Origin: Hungatella sp. UBA4396
GTDB lineage: Bacteria; Bacillota; Clostridia; Lachnospirales; Lachnospiraceae
Reading direction: 5' to 3'
DNA: 64,000 nucleotides
NCBI GenBank assembly: GCA_002389905.1
Contig: DGRE01000071.1
Coordinates: 227,839 to 291,838 of the forward strand
The notes below the pieces were generated by a model. The model searched no databases and was not told the DNA's origin. It worked only from the letters and a program-made list of their open reading frames with translations. Positions 50,972-59,459 of this stretch are shown in pieces (within the stretch, counting starts at the first letter, position 1; every line of letters starts with the position of its first letter). Both the position numbers and the translations under genes were made by a program.

Positions 50972-52225
50972 ATGGGAGATCAGAATTTAACAAAACAATT
51001 ACCGGAAAATTATTGGAAGACAGTAGTATTTACCTTTTGTTTAGGCTGGGTGGTTATCTGGATTTACCGTTCTATGCTGTCACCGATTTATACAGAAATC
51101 CAGGGAACCGTAGGAGCCCAGTCAAATACGGCAATGGGCCTGATCGCAAGCTGTTATTTCTTTGGATACACGTCCTTGCAGATACCGTCCGGATTTTTGG
51201 TGGACCGGTTTGGACAGAAGAGGGTTCTCATACCAGGCTTCCTCATCTTTGCTTTAGGAGCCTTCAGCATTGCTATGTCAAAGTCACTTAATACCATTTA
51301 CCTGGGAAGCGTATGTGCAGGAATTGGCTGCGGAACTTATTACGGCGCTGCTTTTTCCCTGACAGCCGAACACGTTCCGCCGAAAAAAAAAGGAATCTCC
51401 ACTGCCATTGTTAACAGCGGTTCTGCTCTGGGATTAATTTTCGGAATGACAGGTTCCAGCTTTATCGTTAAGACATTAAAGATGCCATGGCAGACAATGG
51501 TAACAATTTCAGCCAGTCTTATTGTACTGTTGGTTATCTGGTTTGCCATTGCCATTAAAGACAGGGGAAAACACCATGCGGCTCCCAAGAAAGCCAGCGT
51601 AAAGGCGGATGACGGAAGTTTGGAAGCAGAGAAAAAGTCTTCCCTCCTTTCCCTTAACATGATTTCCTGCTACATATTGTATTTTTCTACCTGCTATGCT
51701 TATTATCTGATTGTAACCTGGCTTCCGAAATTCCTGGAGACAGAAAGAGGAATCTCCGGCGGAAAGATCGGGCTTGTGGTTTCCATGATATCTGTTACAG
51801 CCGTACCGGGCGCACTGTTTTTTGCAGGGCTTTCCGATAAGTTCAGAGGAAAAAAGGCGCTGATTATTATTGGTCTGGAATTATCCGCTTTCGTGCTGGT
51901 AGCGTCATCCATGTTAATGCCAAACGCATTATCCCTGACCTTTATTTTACTGCTCTATGGTTTCCTGGGCAAGATGGCAGTTGATCCTGTCTTAATCTCC
52001 TATGTATCAGATAAAGCCAGCAAAAAGAATATGGCAACAACCCTGGGAATGTTCAACTTTTTTGGAATGTCCTCATCCATTATTGCCCCGGCGTTTACAG
52101 GCTTCATTATGGACAAAACCGGGTCAGGTGAAGTGGGATTTTATGTGGGAGCAATGCTGCTGATTCTGGGAACAATTCTGTTTTTAGTATTTAATGCAAG
52201 GACATTTTTCAGCAAAACAAAATAA
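50972..52225 (+). CDS. MFS transporter, probable ureide importer
   Basis: A 417-aa protein with 12 hydrophobic spans. Motif A is PSGFLVDRFGQKRVL; the middle loop is basic (residues ~200-230). The ATG at 50972 (AAGAGGACA upstream) is chosen because the longer frame overlaps allC. Its position between allC and allE suggests uptake of allantoate or allantoin; the sequence resembles anion:cation symporter MFS members. Substrate is inference. Confidence 0.8.
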   Translation: MGDQNLTKQLPENYWKTVVFTFCLGWVVIWIYRSMLSPIYTEIQGTVGAQSNTAMGLIASCYFFGYTSLQIPSGFLVDRFGQKRVLIPGFLIFALGAFSIAMSKSLNTIYLGSVCAGIGCGTYYGAAFSLTAEHVPPKKKGISTAIVNSGSALGLIFGMTGSSFIVKTLKMPWQTMVTISASLIVLLVIWFAIAIKDRGKHHAAPKKASVKADDGSLEAEKKSSLLSLNMISCYILYFSTCYAYYLIVTWLPKFLETERGISGGKIGLVVSMISVTAVPGALFFAGLSDKFRGKKALIIIGLELSAFVLVASSMLMPNALSLTFILLLYGFLGKMAVDPVLISYVSDKASKKNMATTLGMFNFFGMSSSIIAPAFTGFIMDKTGSGEVGFYVGAMLLILGTILFLVFNARTFFSKTK

Positions 52226-52249
52226 TAGAAGAATAAAGGAGAATGAATT

Positions 52250-53041
52250 ATGAGCTACATCAATCAGGTAACCGGATATAGGAATGATATTTTATCAAGC
52301 CGCTCCATCGTAAAAAGAGGGAACTTTGCGTTAATAGAGCCGGATGGTCTGGTAAAAAATGTGATTCCGGGATTTGAACAATGTGCGGTAACCATTTTAT
52401 CTTCCCCTAAGATGGGAGCTTCTTTTGTGGACTATCTTGTGACAATGGAACAGGGCGGCGGTAATCCGGATGGATTCGGCGGAGAAGGCATTGAAGTCTT
52501 CCTTTATATCCTGGAGGGCAAGGTAAAGGTTAAGAATGAGGACAAGGAAGCAGAACTGACAGATGGCGGATACATTTTTTCTCCGGATGGCAATAAGGTA
52601 AGTTTCGTCAATACGGGAGATACACCGGCAAAGGCGTTCTTATATAAGAGACGCTATAACAGGATTGAAGGTCATGAGGCCCATACAGTCTGCGGCAATA
52701 TAGGGGATGTTCCCTTTACCCCTTATGAGGGAATGGAAGACGTAGGAGTGAAAGACTTCCTGCCGTCAGCATCTGACATTGGATTTGATATGAATTTCCA
52801 TATCTTAAGCTTTAAGCCCGGCGCCTGCCACGGTTATATTGAAACACATTTCCAGGAGCATGGAGCTTACATCTATTCAGGTGAAGGCGTATACAATCTG
52901 GACAATAACTGGATTCCGGTGAAAAAGGGCGACTATCTGTTTATGGGCGCTTACAGCTTACAGGCAGCTTATGGAGTGGGACGTGAAGAAGACTTTGCCT
53001 ATGTATATTCAAAAGATTGCAACAGAGATGCAGAGATATAA
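52250..53041 (+). CDS. allE: (S)-ureidoglycine aminohydrolase
   Basis: A 263-aa bicupin. Its N-terminal part (IVKRGNFALIEPDGLVKNVIPGFE) and second cupin with metal ligands (PGACHGYIETHFQEHGAYIYSGEGVYNLD: His, Glu, His) match AllE/YlbA, which deaminates ureidoglycine to ureidoglycolate under Mn. AAAGGAG upstream. Placed between allC and allD in pathway order. Confidence 0.9.
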   Translation: MSYINQVTGYRNDILSSRSIVKRGNFALIEPDGLVKNVIPGFEQCAVTILSSPKMGASFVDYLVTMEQGGGNPDGFGGEGIEVFLYILEGKVKVKNEDKEAELTDGGYIFSPDGNKVSFVNTGDTPAKAFLYKRRYNRIEGHEAHTVCGNIGDVPFTPYEGMEDVGVKDFLPSASDIGFDMNFHILSFKPGACHGYIETHFQEHGAYIYSGEGVYNLDNNWIPVKKGDYLFMGAYSLQAAYGVGREEDFAYVYSKDCNRDAEI

Positions 53042-53083
53042 AGAAGTGCAGGGAATCAATTAAAAAATATTCAAAGAAAGGCA

Positions 53084-53124
53084 GCCGCGGATGCGGCAGT
53101 ACCCCAGGCCGTTCCTGGGGTACT
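53084..53124 (+). promoter_or_regulatory. Tandem hairpins in the leader of allD
   Basis: GCCGC-GGAT-GCGGC (53084-53097) is followed directly by a perfect 11-bp stem AGTACCCCAGG ... CCTGGGGTACT with a 5-nt loop (53098-53124), 12 bp before the allD start. No T-run, so not a terminator; possibly a processing or mRNA-stability element. Confidence 0.5.
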
Positions 53125-53136
53125 TAGGGAAAGTGT

Positions 53137-54186
53137 ATGAGAGTAACGGAAGAGCAATTGCATGAGTTGATCAGCAATAAACTTCAGAAAGCGGGGCTTA
53201 CCAAGGAACACGCAGATATGACGGCAGATATCCTTACATGGTCTGATGCAAGAGGAATTCACTCCCATGGAGCTGTCCGGGTGGAGTATTATTCTGAGAG
53301 AATCGCAAAAGGCGGTATTACCGCTCATCCGGATTTTAGATTCGAGCGAACAGGCCCGGCAAGCGGGATATTCCATGGGGATAACGGCTCAGGCTATGCT
53401 GCAGCAGTTCTCTCCATGAAAGAAGCTATTAAGATGGCAAAGGAAACCGGCATAGCAGTGGTCGGAGCCAAGCATATCTCACACAGCGGCAGCCTGGGAT
53501 ATTATGTGGAAATGGCTGCAGAAGAAGACCTTGTCTCCATCTCCATGTGCCAGTCAGATCCAATGGCAGTTCCTTATGGAGGCTCAGAGCCTTACTATGG
53601 AACCAATCCCATTGCCTTCGGTGCGCCGGGAGCTGACGGAAGAAACATCATATTCGATATGGCTACAACGGTTCAGGCCTGGGGAAAGGTGCTGTATGCC
53701 CGTTCTAAGAAGGAACCTATTCCAAGCACCTGGGCAGTGGATGTCAACGGAAATCCCACAACCGATTCCACCCTGGTAAATGCTCTTGTTCCCATTGCAG
53801 AAGCAAAGGGATATGGATTGATGATGATGGTGGATATCCTTTCCGGTGTTCTTTTAGGCGTGCCCTTTGGAAAGCATGTGAGCAGTATGTATGAAGACCT
53901 GTCAAAGGGCAGGGATTTGGGACAGCTTCACATTGTAATTGATCCAAACAAGTTTATCGGCCTGGAAAGATTTAAAAAGGATATTACCACTACTATGGAA
54001 GAACTGGCCGCCATTAAGCCGGCGGAAGGCTTTGATAAGGTGTACTATCCCGGAGAGAGGGGACTTTTAAGAAAGGCCAAATACGACAAGGATGGCATAG
54101 AAATCGTGGATGATATCTACCAGTATTTAATCAGTGAAGATATTCATTTCAACCGCTACGATCACAAGAACAGGTTTGCTGAGTAA
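53137..54186 (+). CDS. allD: Ureidoglycolate dehydrogenase
   Basis: A 349-aa Ldh_2 (malate/L-lactate/ureidoglycolate dehydrogenase) family enzyme. Seen: SDARGIHSHGAVRVEYYSERIAKGG (catalytic His), NPIAFGAPG and MATTVQAWGKV with an NAD site, GYGLMMMVDILSGVLLG. It oxidises ureidoglycolate to oxalurate with NAD in anaerobic allantoin use. Weak ribosome site (AGGGA) after the tandem hairpins. Confidence 0.9.
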   Translation: MRVTEEQLHELISNKLQKAGLTKEHADMTADILTWSDARGIHSHGAVRVEYYSERIAKGGITAHPDFRFERTGPASGIFHGDNGSGYAAAVLSMKEAIKMAKETGIAVVGAKHISHSGSLGYYVEMAAEEDLVSISMCQSDPMAVPYGGSEPYYGTNPIAFGAPGADGRNIIFDMATTVQAWGKVLYARSKKEPIPSTWAVDVNGNPTTDSTLVNALVPIAEAKGYGLMMMVDILSGVLLGVPFGKHVSSMYEDLSKGRDLGQLHIVIDPNKFIGLERFKKDITTTMEELAAIKPAEGFDKVYYPGERGLLRKAKYDKDGIEIVDDIYQYLISEDIHFNRYDHKNRFAE

Positions 54187-54201
54187 AAGGAGAGTAGTAA
54201 C

Positions 54202-57200
54202 ATGATTAAAACCATAATTCAAAAAGGAAGTTATCAGGATTCTGTAGTTCTTATGCTGCTTACCAATAAAATCTCTGCCATGCCGGGAATCAATAAAGTT
54301 TCCATTATGATGGCCACACCATCCAACAAAGACCTGTTTAAAGCAAGCGGCTTGGAGACTCCTGAATTAATGGAAGCCAAGTCCAATGACATGGCTATTG
54401 TGGTAGATGTGGAATCAGAGGAGACTATCGGGCAGGTTTTAAAAGAAACAGAGCAATTTTTAAGCAACCAGTCTAAGAATTCCGCTGGAAATGAAGAAAA
54501 CAATGTGGTATCTTCCTGGGAACAGGCTCTTAAGAAGATGCCCGATGCCAATCTGGCAGTTCTGTCCATACCCGGTATGTATGCGGCAGCAGAAGCTGAC
54601 AGGGCACTTGATGAAAATTTGAATATATTTATTTTCAGCGATAACGTATCAAAAAAGGATGAGATATATCTGAAACAAAAGGCTCATGAAAAAGGTCTTC
54701 TGGTCATGGGACCGGACTGCGGAACTGGAATCATCAAGGGCGTTCCCATTGCCTTTACCAACAAGGTTAAAATGGGCAGGATCGGAGTCATCGGTGCCTC
54801 TGGTACAGGAATCCAGGAGGTGACAACCCTCATTGACCAGTTGGGAGAAGGAGTGGCAAATGCCATTGGAACAGGCGGCAGGGATTTATCCGCTGAGGTA
54901 GGCGGAATTACCATGCTGGATGCCATTGACGCCATGGAAAAGGATTCTCAGGTGGAGGTTGTTGTGATTCTGTCAAAGCCCCCGGCAAAGGAAGTAAGGG
55001 ATGTGATTGTAAAGAGGCTGTGGAACTATGAAAAGCCTGTGGTAACCTTATTCCTGGGTGAAAAACCGGAGATCCATGAAGAGAATTTCTATCATGCCTA
55101 TACCCTGGATGAAGCGGCCAGAATCGCAGTTTCCTTAGTAAGAAACGAAGCAATTGTACTGGACCCATGGAAGCCTTCTGTACAGGAAGGGTTTAAGAAA
55201 GAAGACCTTAAAACTATAAAAGGCTATTATTCAGGCGGAACCCTGGCATCAGAGGCAGTGATGCTGATCAAGGAGACTGTCGGCATTTCCGGGGCAGGGG
55301 ATAAGCAGGAAGGCTATATGCTCAATACACAGGGCTATACTGTCATTGATCTGGGAGATGACGTTTATACTGTGGGCAAACCCCATCCCATGATTGATCC
55401 GACAAACAGGATTGCCTGTATGAAGCAGGCTTTGGAGGAAGAACAGACCGGAGTGATTTTGTTTGACCTTGTACTGGGGTATGGTTCTCATGAAGACATG
55501 GCAGGTGCCCTTCTTCCCGGAATCCAGGATATGATGGAGCATTTGAAGAATCAGGGACGCAGCGTTTACTTTGTAGCCACTATTTGCGGAACAAAGGCTG
55601 ATAAGCAGAACTATGATTTGCAGAAAAAGAAACTGGAGGATGCAGGCGTCATCGTCTGCACCAGCAACAAGAGAGCTGTGGAAACCGCCCTCTATCTGAT
55701 CGGCCATACCTATCAGGAGGAGGAAAAGACCATTGAGCCAAGGGAAAAGGTGAAGGCGGATAAGGCTCATTCCGTATCTGAACATGTTATGGAATTGCTT
55801 GAGCAAAAGCCCAGAGTCATTAACATCGGACTTAAAAGCTTTACTGACGTGCTGGAGGAATTCTCCTGTAAGGCAGTACAGTATCAGTGGACGCCGCCCG
55901 CAGGAGGAGATCTGGAATTGATCAAGGTGCTACAGTATTTAAGAGGCCACAAATATGATACAATCGATGATGCAAATCAGGCAGTCATACAAAAAATAAT
56001 CCTTTCATCGCCGGTTTTATTGGATGTGGTGCCGGCAAAAACCGTAATTAAAGAATTAGGACAGGGCAAGGTGCTTCTTCATGCAGGGCCTCCGATTCTC
56101 TGGGAGAATATGACAAGTCCTATGCAAGGCTCCTGTATCGGTGCGGCCCTGTTTGAGAAATGGGCGTCTACCAAGGAGGAAGCAGTCCGGCTTTTAAGCC
56201 AGGGAGAGATAGAATTCATTCCCTGCCACCATGTAGATGCCGTAGGGCCTATGGGAGGCATTACTTCAGCCAATATGCCGGTATTCGTGGTAGAGAATAC
56301 CACTGATGGAAACAGGGCCTACTGCACGATGAATGAAGGAATTGGTAAGGTTCTCAGGTTTGGTGCATATTCCAGAGAGGTGGTCTTAAGACTGGGCTGG
56401 ATGAGAGATGTGCTGGGACCGGTTCTTTCCCTGGCCCTCAAAGAGTATAAAGAGGGACTCGCCATCAATCCTATGATAGCAAAAGCAATTGCCATGGGAG
56501 ATGAATTCCATCAAAGGAATATTGCGGCCTCCCTGTTGTTCTTAAAAGAGGTGTCCCCTGTTATAGCAGGTCTGTCCATCGAAGAGGAGAAGAAAAAAGA
56601 GGTTATCCAGTTTCTGGCAGATACGGACCAGTTCTTTTTAAACATTATGATGGCAGCGTCTAAGGCAGTTATGGATGGAGCCCGTATGATTACAGAGGGA
56701 ACCATTGTAACCGCAATGTGCAGAAATGGGGAAAATTTCGGCATCAGAATCAGCGGCATGAAGGAAGAGTGGTTCACAGCACCGGTCAATACTCCCCAGG
56801 GTCTTTATTTTACAGGATATTCAGGGGAGGATGCCAGCTCGGATATAGGAGACAGTGCCATTACAGAAACCTTCGGCGTAGGCGGAATGGCAATGATAGC
56901 AGCACCTGCTGTTACCCGTTTCGTCGGTACAGGCGGATTTCCCGATGCTCTTCGTATCAGCAATGAAATGATGGAAATCGTAATTGGGCAAAATCCTAAT
57001 TTTGCCATTCCAACATGGAACTTTCAGGGAACCTGCCTGGGCATTGATGCAAGATTAGTGGTAGAAAAAGGAATCACCCCGGTTATCAATACAGGAATTG
57101 CCCATAAGGAAGCCGGTGTGGGACAGATTGGAGCCGGTACGGTTCATCCGCCAATCGAATGCTTCCAAAAGGCAGTGAAAGCTTATGCGAAAAAATTAGG

Positions 57201-57213
57201 ATATAAAGGATAG
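54202..57213 (+). CDS. FdrA-YlbE fusion (AllF-AllG type oxamate carbamoyltransferase subunits)
   Basis: A 1003-aa protein made of two proteins that are separate in E. coli. Residues 1-~520 are FdrA: N-terminal QDSVVLMLLTNKISAMPGI, then a succinyl-CoA-ligase-like Rossmann part (GVIGASGTGIQEVTTLIDQLG, GTGGRDLSAEVGGITMLDAID, VVILSKPPAKEV). Residues ~538-1003 are YlbE/DUF1116 (VINIGLKSFTDVLEEF, HAGPPILWENMTSPMQGS, PCHHVDAVGPMGGI, GAGTVHPP). In E. coli, fdrA-ylbE-ylbF have been linked to oxamate carbamoyltransferase (AllFGH), which phosphorolyses oxalurate to oxamate and carbamoyl phosphate; I recall this from the literature. The junction (~520-537) is a short charged linker with no stop. Confidence 0.85.
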   Translation: MIKTIIQKGSYQDSVVLMLLTNKISAMPGINKVSIMMATPSNKDLFKASGLETPELMEAKSNDMAIVVDVESEETIGQVLKETEQFLSNQSKNSAGNEENNVVSSWEQALKKMPDANLAVLSIPGMYAAAEADRALDENLNIFIFSDNVSKKDEIYLKQKAHEKGLLVMGPDCGTGIIKGVPIAFTNKVKMGRIGVIGASGTGIQEVTTLIDQLGEGVANAIGTGGRDLSAEVGGITMLDAIDAMEKDSQVEVVVILSKPPAKEVRDVIVKRLWNYEKPVVTLFLGEKPEIHEENFYHAYTLDEAARIAVSLVRNEAIVLDPWKPSVQEGFKKEDLKTIKGYYSGGTLASEAVMLIKETVGISGAGDKQEGYMLNTQGYTVIDLGDDVYTVGKPHPMIDPTNRIACMKQALEEEQTGVILFDLVLGYGSHEDMAGALLPGIQDMMEHLKNQGRSVYFVATICGTKADKQNYDLQKKKLEDAGVIVCTSNKRAVETALYLIGHTYQEEEKTIEPREKVKADKAHSVSEHVMELLEQKPRVINIGLKSFTDVLEEFSCKAVQYQWTPPAGGDLELIKVLQYLRGHKYDTIDDANQAVIQKIILSSPVLLDVVPAKTVIKELGQGKVLLHAGPPILWENMTSPMQGSCIGAALFEKWASTKEEAVRLLSQGEIEFIPCHHVDAVGPMGGITSANMPVFVVENTTDGNRAYCTMNEGIGKVLRFGAYSREVVLRLGWMRDVLGPVLSLALKEYKEGLAINPMIAKAIAMGDEFHQRNIAASLLFLKEVSPVIAGLSIEEEKKKEVIQFLADTDQFFLNIMMAASKAVMDGARMITEGTIVTAMCRNGENFGIRISGMKEEWFTAPVNTPQGLYFTGYSGEDASSDIGDSAITETFGVGGMAMIAAPAVTRFVGTGGFPDALRISNEMMEIVIGQNPNFAIPTWNFQGTCLGIDARLVVEKGITPVINTGIAHKEAGVGQIGAGTVHPPIECFQKAVKAYAKKLGYKG

Positions 57214-57218
57214 GGGAT

Positions 57219-58067
57219 ATGATAAGATTATCAGGGCAGATGGCAGCATCAGAGCTGTTAGAAACATTAAACGAACGTGACACTTACAGAATCCACAGTC
57301 AATTTGAGAGTGGATGCAATCTGGCGCTTCCTTATTTCCTGTGTTTCATCGGAAATAAAAACAATGCCCTGGTTCCTTATGGTATCTTATTAAATAAGGA
57401 GGACCTGCCTGTATTCCTAAGACAGGCAGCCTCCTTTGGCTGCTTCCGGTGGGATAAGGAAGAAAAGATCCTGTATTCGGATTCCGTAAGTATTTGTTTA
57501 AAAGATGCCCGGATATACAGCAGCTTTATTGATAAAAAAGCTTATCCCATAGACAGGGAAGGGCTTACTGTGTTTGAAACCCTCATTGATTGGGAGCTTC
57601 CCACAGGATTCGGAGAATCCATAGGCTCCTTTCTGATGACAAAGGAAAAGGAAGTGGAAGAATTATACCAGGCATTTTCCAAACCCAGGGAAGAAGCTGA
57701 AGAAATAATAAGGAAATGGATTGGAAGAGGAGTGGGGCTGACGCCGTCGGGAGATGATTTCCTTATGGGTATTCTTTTTATCGATCGGATTTATCCTGTA
57801 TTGGGAGAGCCGTTTCTTTCAGGGTTAAAGGGATTAATAGACCGTAAGTATACCACTGATATCAGTGAACATTACTATAATTGTGCACTTACAGGGCATT
57901 TTAATCATGCTATGGCAGGACTGTTAAATGCCTTGGTCCGAAAAAATTCTTTGTTAATAGGGAGGTATATTGATGAGATAAAGATGATAGGGTCTACCTC
58001 TGGCTGTGATACGATTTCAGGCATGGCAGCAGGGGTTCGCTTTATCAAAGGCAAGGTAAAAATTTAA
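57219..58067 (+). CDS. YlbF-like DUF2877 protein (AllH type)
   Basis: A 282-aa protein with the DUF2877 hallmark GRGVGLTPSGDDFLMGILF near residue 170 and a C-terminal GSTSGCDTISGMAAGV. It follows the FdrA-YlbE fusion by 5 bp, so stoichiometric production of the three activities is likely. In E. coli the counterpart YlbF is the third component of the oxamate carbamoyltransferase. Its exact role in catalysis is not known to me. Confidence 0.8.
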   Translation: MIRLSGQMAASELLETLNERDTYRIHSQFESGCNLALPYFLCFIGNKNNALVPYGILLNKEDLPVFLRQAASFGCFRWDKEEKILYSDSVSICLKDARIYSSFIDKKAYPIDREGLTVFETLIDWELPTGFGESIGSFLMTKEKEVEELYQAFSKPREEAEEIIRKWIGRGVGLTPSGDDFLMGILFIDRIYPVLGEPFLSGLKGLIDRKYTTDISEHYYNCALTGHFNHAMAGLLNALVRKNSLLIGRYIDEIKMIGSTSGCDTISGMAAGVRFIKGKVKI

Positions 58068-58081
58068 TTGGAGGTCCGTGA

Positions 58082-59302
58082 ATGAAAAAGATAAAATTAT
58101 CAATGACAGTGCAGATCATGATTGGAATGGTTGGAGGAATGCTGCTTGGAATCTGCTTCGGAGAAAAGGTGAGGGATATCAAGCTCATTGGGGATATCTT
58201 CCTGCGTCTCATTCAGATGTCTGTCGTGGTAATGATTATGGGAGCAGTAATAGAATCTGTAGCAAATTTAGACCCCAAGGAGTTAGGGAGATTTGACATT
58301 AAGATGTTATTCTGGTTTTTGCTGACCACTGTGATCGCTTCAGCCATAGGAGTTGTTTTGGGCCAATTTTTCTTACCTGGAAAAGGACTTTCCCTTCCAG
58401 CCTCAGATCAGATTATCCAGGCCACGGATAAGGGAATCTACAGCATTATTCTTGATTTCTTACCCAGCAATATTATCGAATCCATGGCAAATTCCAATAT
58501 GATTCAGGTAATTATATTTTCCGTATTATTTGGCGCATCTCTTGGAGCATACCGCATAAAAAAAGAAAGCAGCCAGTTAATTGGAGTCATAAAAGAATTC
58601 AATGAAGTGATATTGGGAATTGTGCGCAGGGTCATGAATCTGGCCCCTTTGGGAATTGGAGCACTGTTAGCCTATACTGCGGGAACGACAGGGACCAAGG
58701 TGATCATGCCATTGATTAAATTCCTCCTCATATTCGGCTGCGGCTCTTTCGTTTATCTGGGCTGTATGATTGTTTTCGTATCTTTTTATTGCAAGTCCAA
58801 TCCAATCAATGTTGGAAAGAAAATGGCCAACATGACAATGGTTGCTTTAACTACAACATCTTCCGCTGTGACACTTCCCACTAAAATGGAAGACAGCGAA
58901 AAGAAGCTGGGGGTCAGCAAGAAAATATCCGGCATCGTCAATCCTCTGGGAATGACTTTAAACAGCAATGGCTTATCCATGTTTCTTGCTTTAGCGTGTA
59001 TTACCATTTCCCAGATTTACGGCATTCCCATTTCCATGCCTCAGTTAGTCCGCATTATTGCCTTATCCACCTTATCCTGCCTTGGAACTGTAGCAGTACC
59101 CGGAGGAGGTCTGGTGGCATTGGCTATAGTCATTCCGGCTCTGGGACTTCCATTGGAAAGCATTGCTTTTTTATCCAGTATTGACTGGTTTTCAGGGATG
59201 TTCCGTACCATATTAAATGTGGATATTGACGCATTGGTTGCCATGATAATAGCGAAAGATGAAAAGGAACTGGACTATGAGATTTTAAATCGAAGTCAAT
59301 GA
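58082..59302 (+). CDS. Dicarboxylate/amino-acid:cation symporter (DAACS)
   Basis: A 406-aa SDF-family membrane protein: ~8 helices and two hairpins. Signature regions TTTSSAVTLPTKMEDSEKKLGVSK (serine-rich hairpin 1), NPLGMTLNSNGLSM (NMDGT-like cation site, here NSNGLS) and PGGGLVALAIVIPALGLP. GGAGG precedes the ATG; 14 bp after the DUF2877 gene. In this cluster it may export oxamate or import a ureide acid; the usual substrate is glutamate, aspartate or a C4 acid. Confidence 0.85.
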   Translation: MKKIKLSMTVQIMIGMVGGMLLGICFGEKVRDIKLIGDIFLRLIQMSVVVMIMGAVIESVANLDPKELGRFDIKMLFWFLLTTVIASAIGVVLGQFFLPGKGLSLPASDQIIQATDKGIYSIILDFLPSNIIESMANSNMIQVIIFSVLFGASLGAYRIKKESSQLIGVIKEFNEVILGIVRRVMNLAPLGIGALLAYTAGTTGTKVIMPLIKFLLIFGCGSFVYLGCMIVFVSFYCKSNPINVGKKMANMTMVALTTTSSAVTLPTKMEDSEKKLGVSKKISGIVNPLGMTLNSNGLSMFLALACITISQIYGIPISMPQLVRIIALSTLSCLGTVAVPGGGLVALAIVIPALGLPLESIAFLSSIDWFSGMFRTILNVDIDALVAMIIAKDEKELDYEILNRSQ

Positions 59303-59325
59303 TAATAAATATATATGGGGAAGAA

Positions 59326-59358
59326 AAAGGGCATTGTTTTGAACGCAATGCCCTTTAA
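59326..59358 (+). terminator. Terminator of the purine catabolic operon
   Basis: AAAGGGCATTG pairs with CAATGCCCTTT around a 9-nt loop; the T-run is short. Confidence 0.65.
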
Positions 59359-59386
59359 GCGAAGGATATTTTATGTCAATACAGCA

Positions 59387-59415
59387 TTGCTATGATATAA
59401 AGTACATAGTATAAT
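59387..59415 (+). promoter_or_regulatory. Predicted promoter of pucR
   Basis: TTGCTA (59387-59392), 17 bp, TATAAT (59410-59415). Confidence 0.5.
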
Positions 59416-59459
59416 AAGAAAAATTGAAATGATTCGGGAAGTAAAAAGCGAGGCATGAT

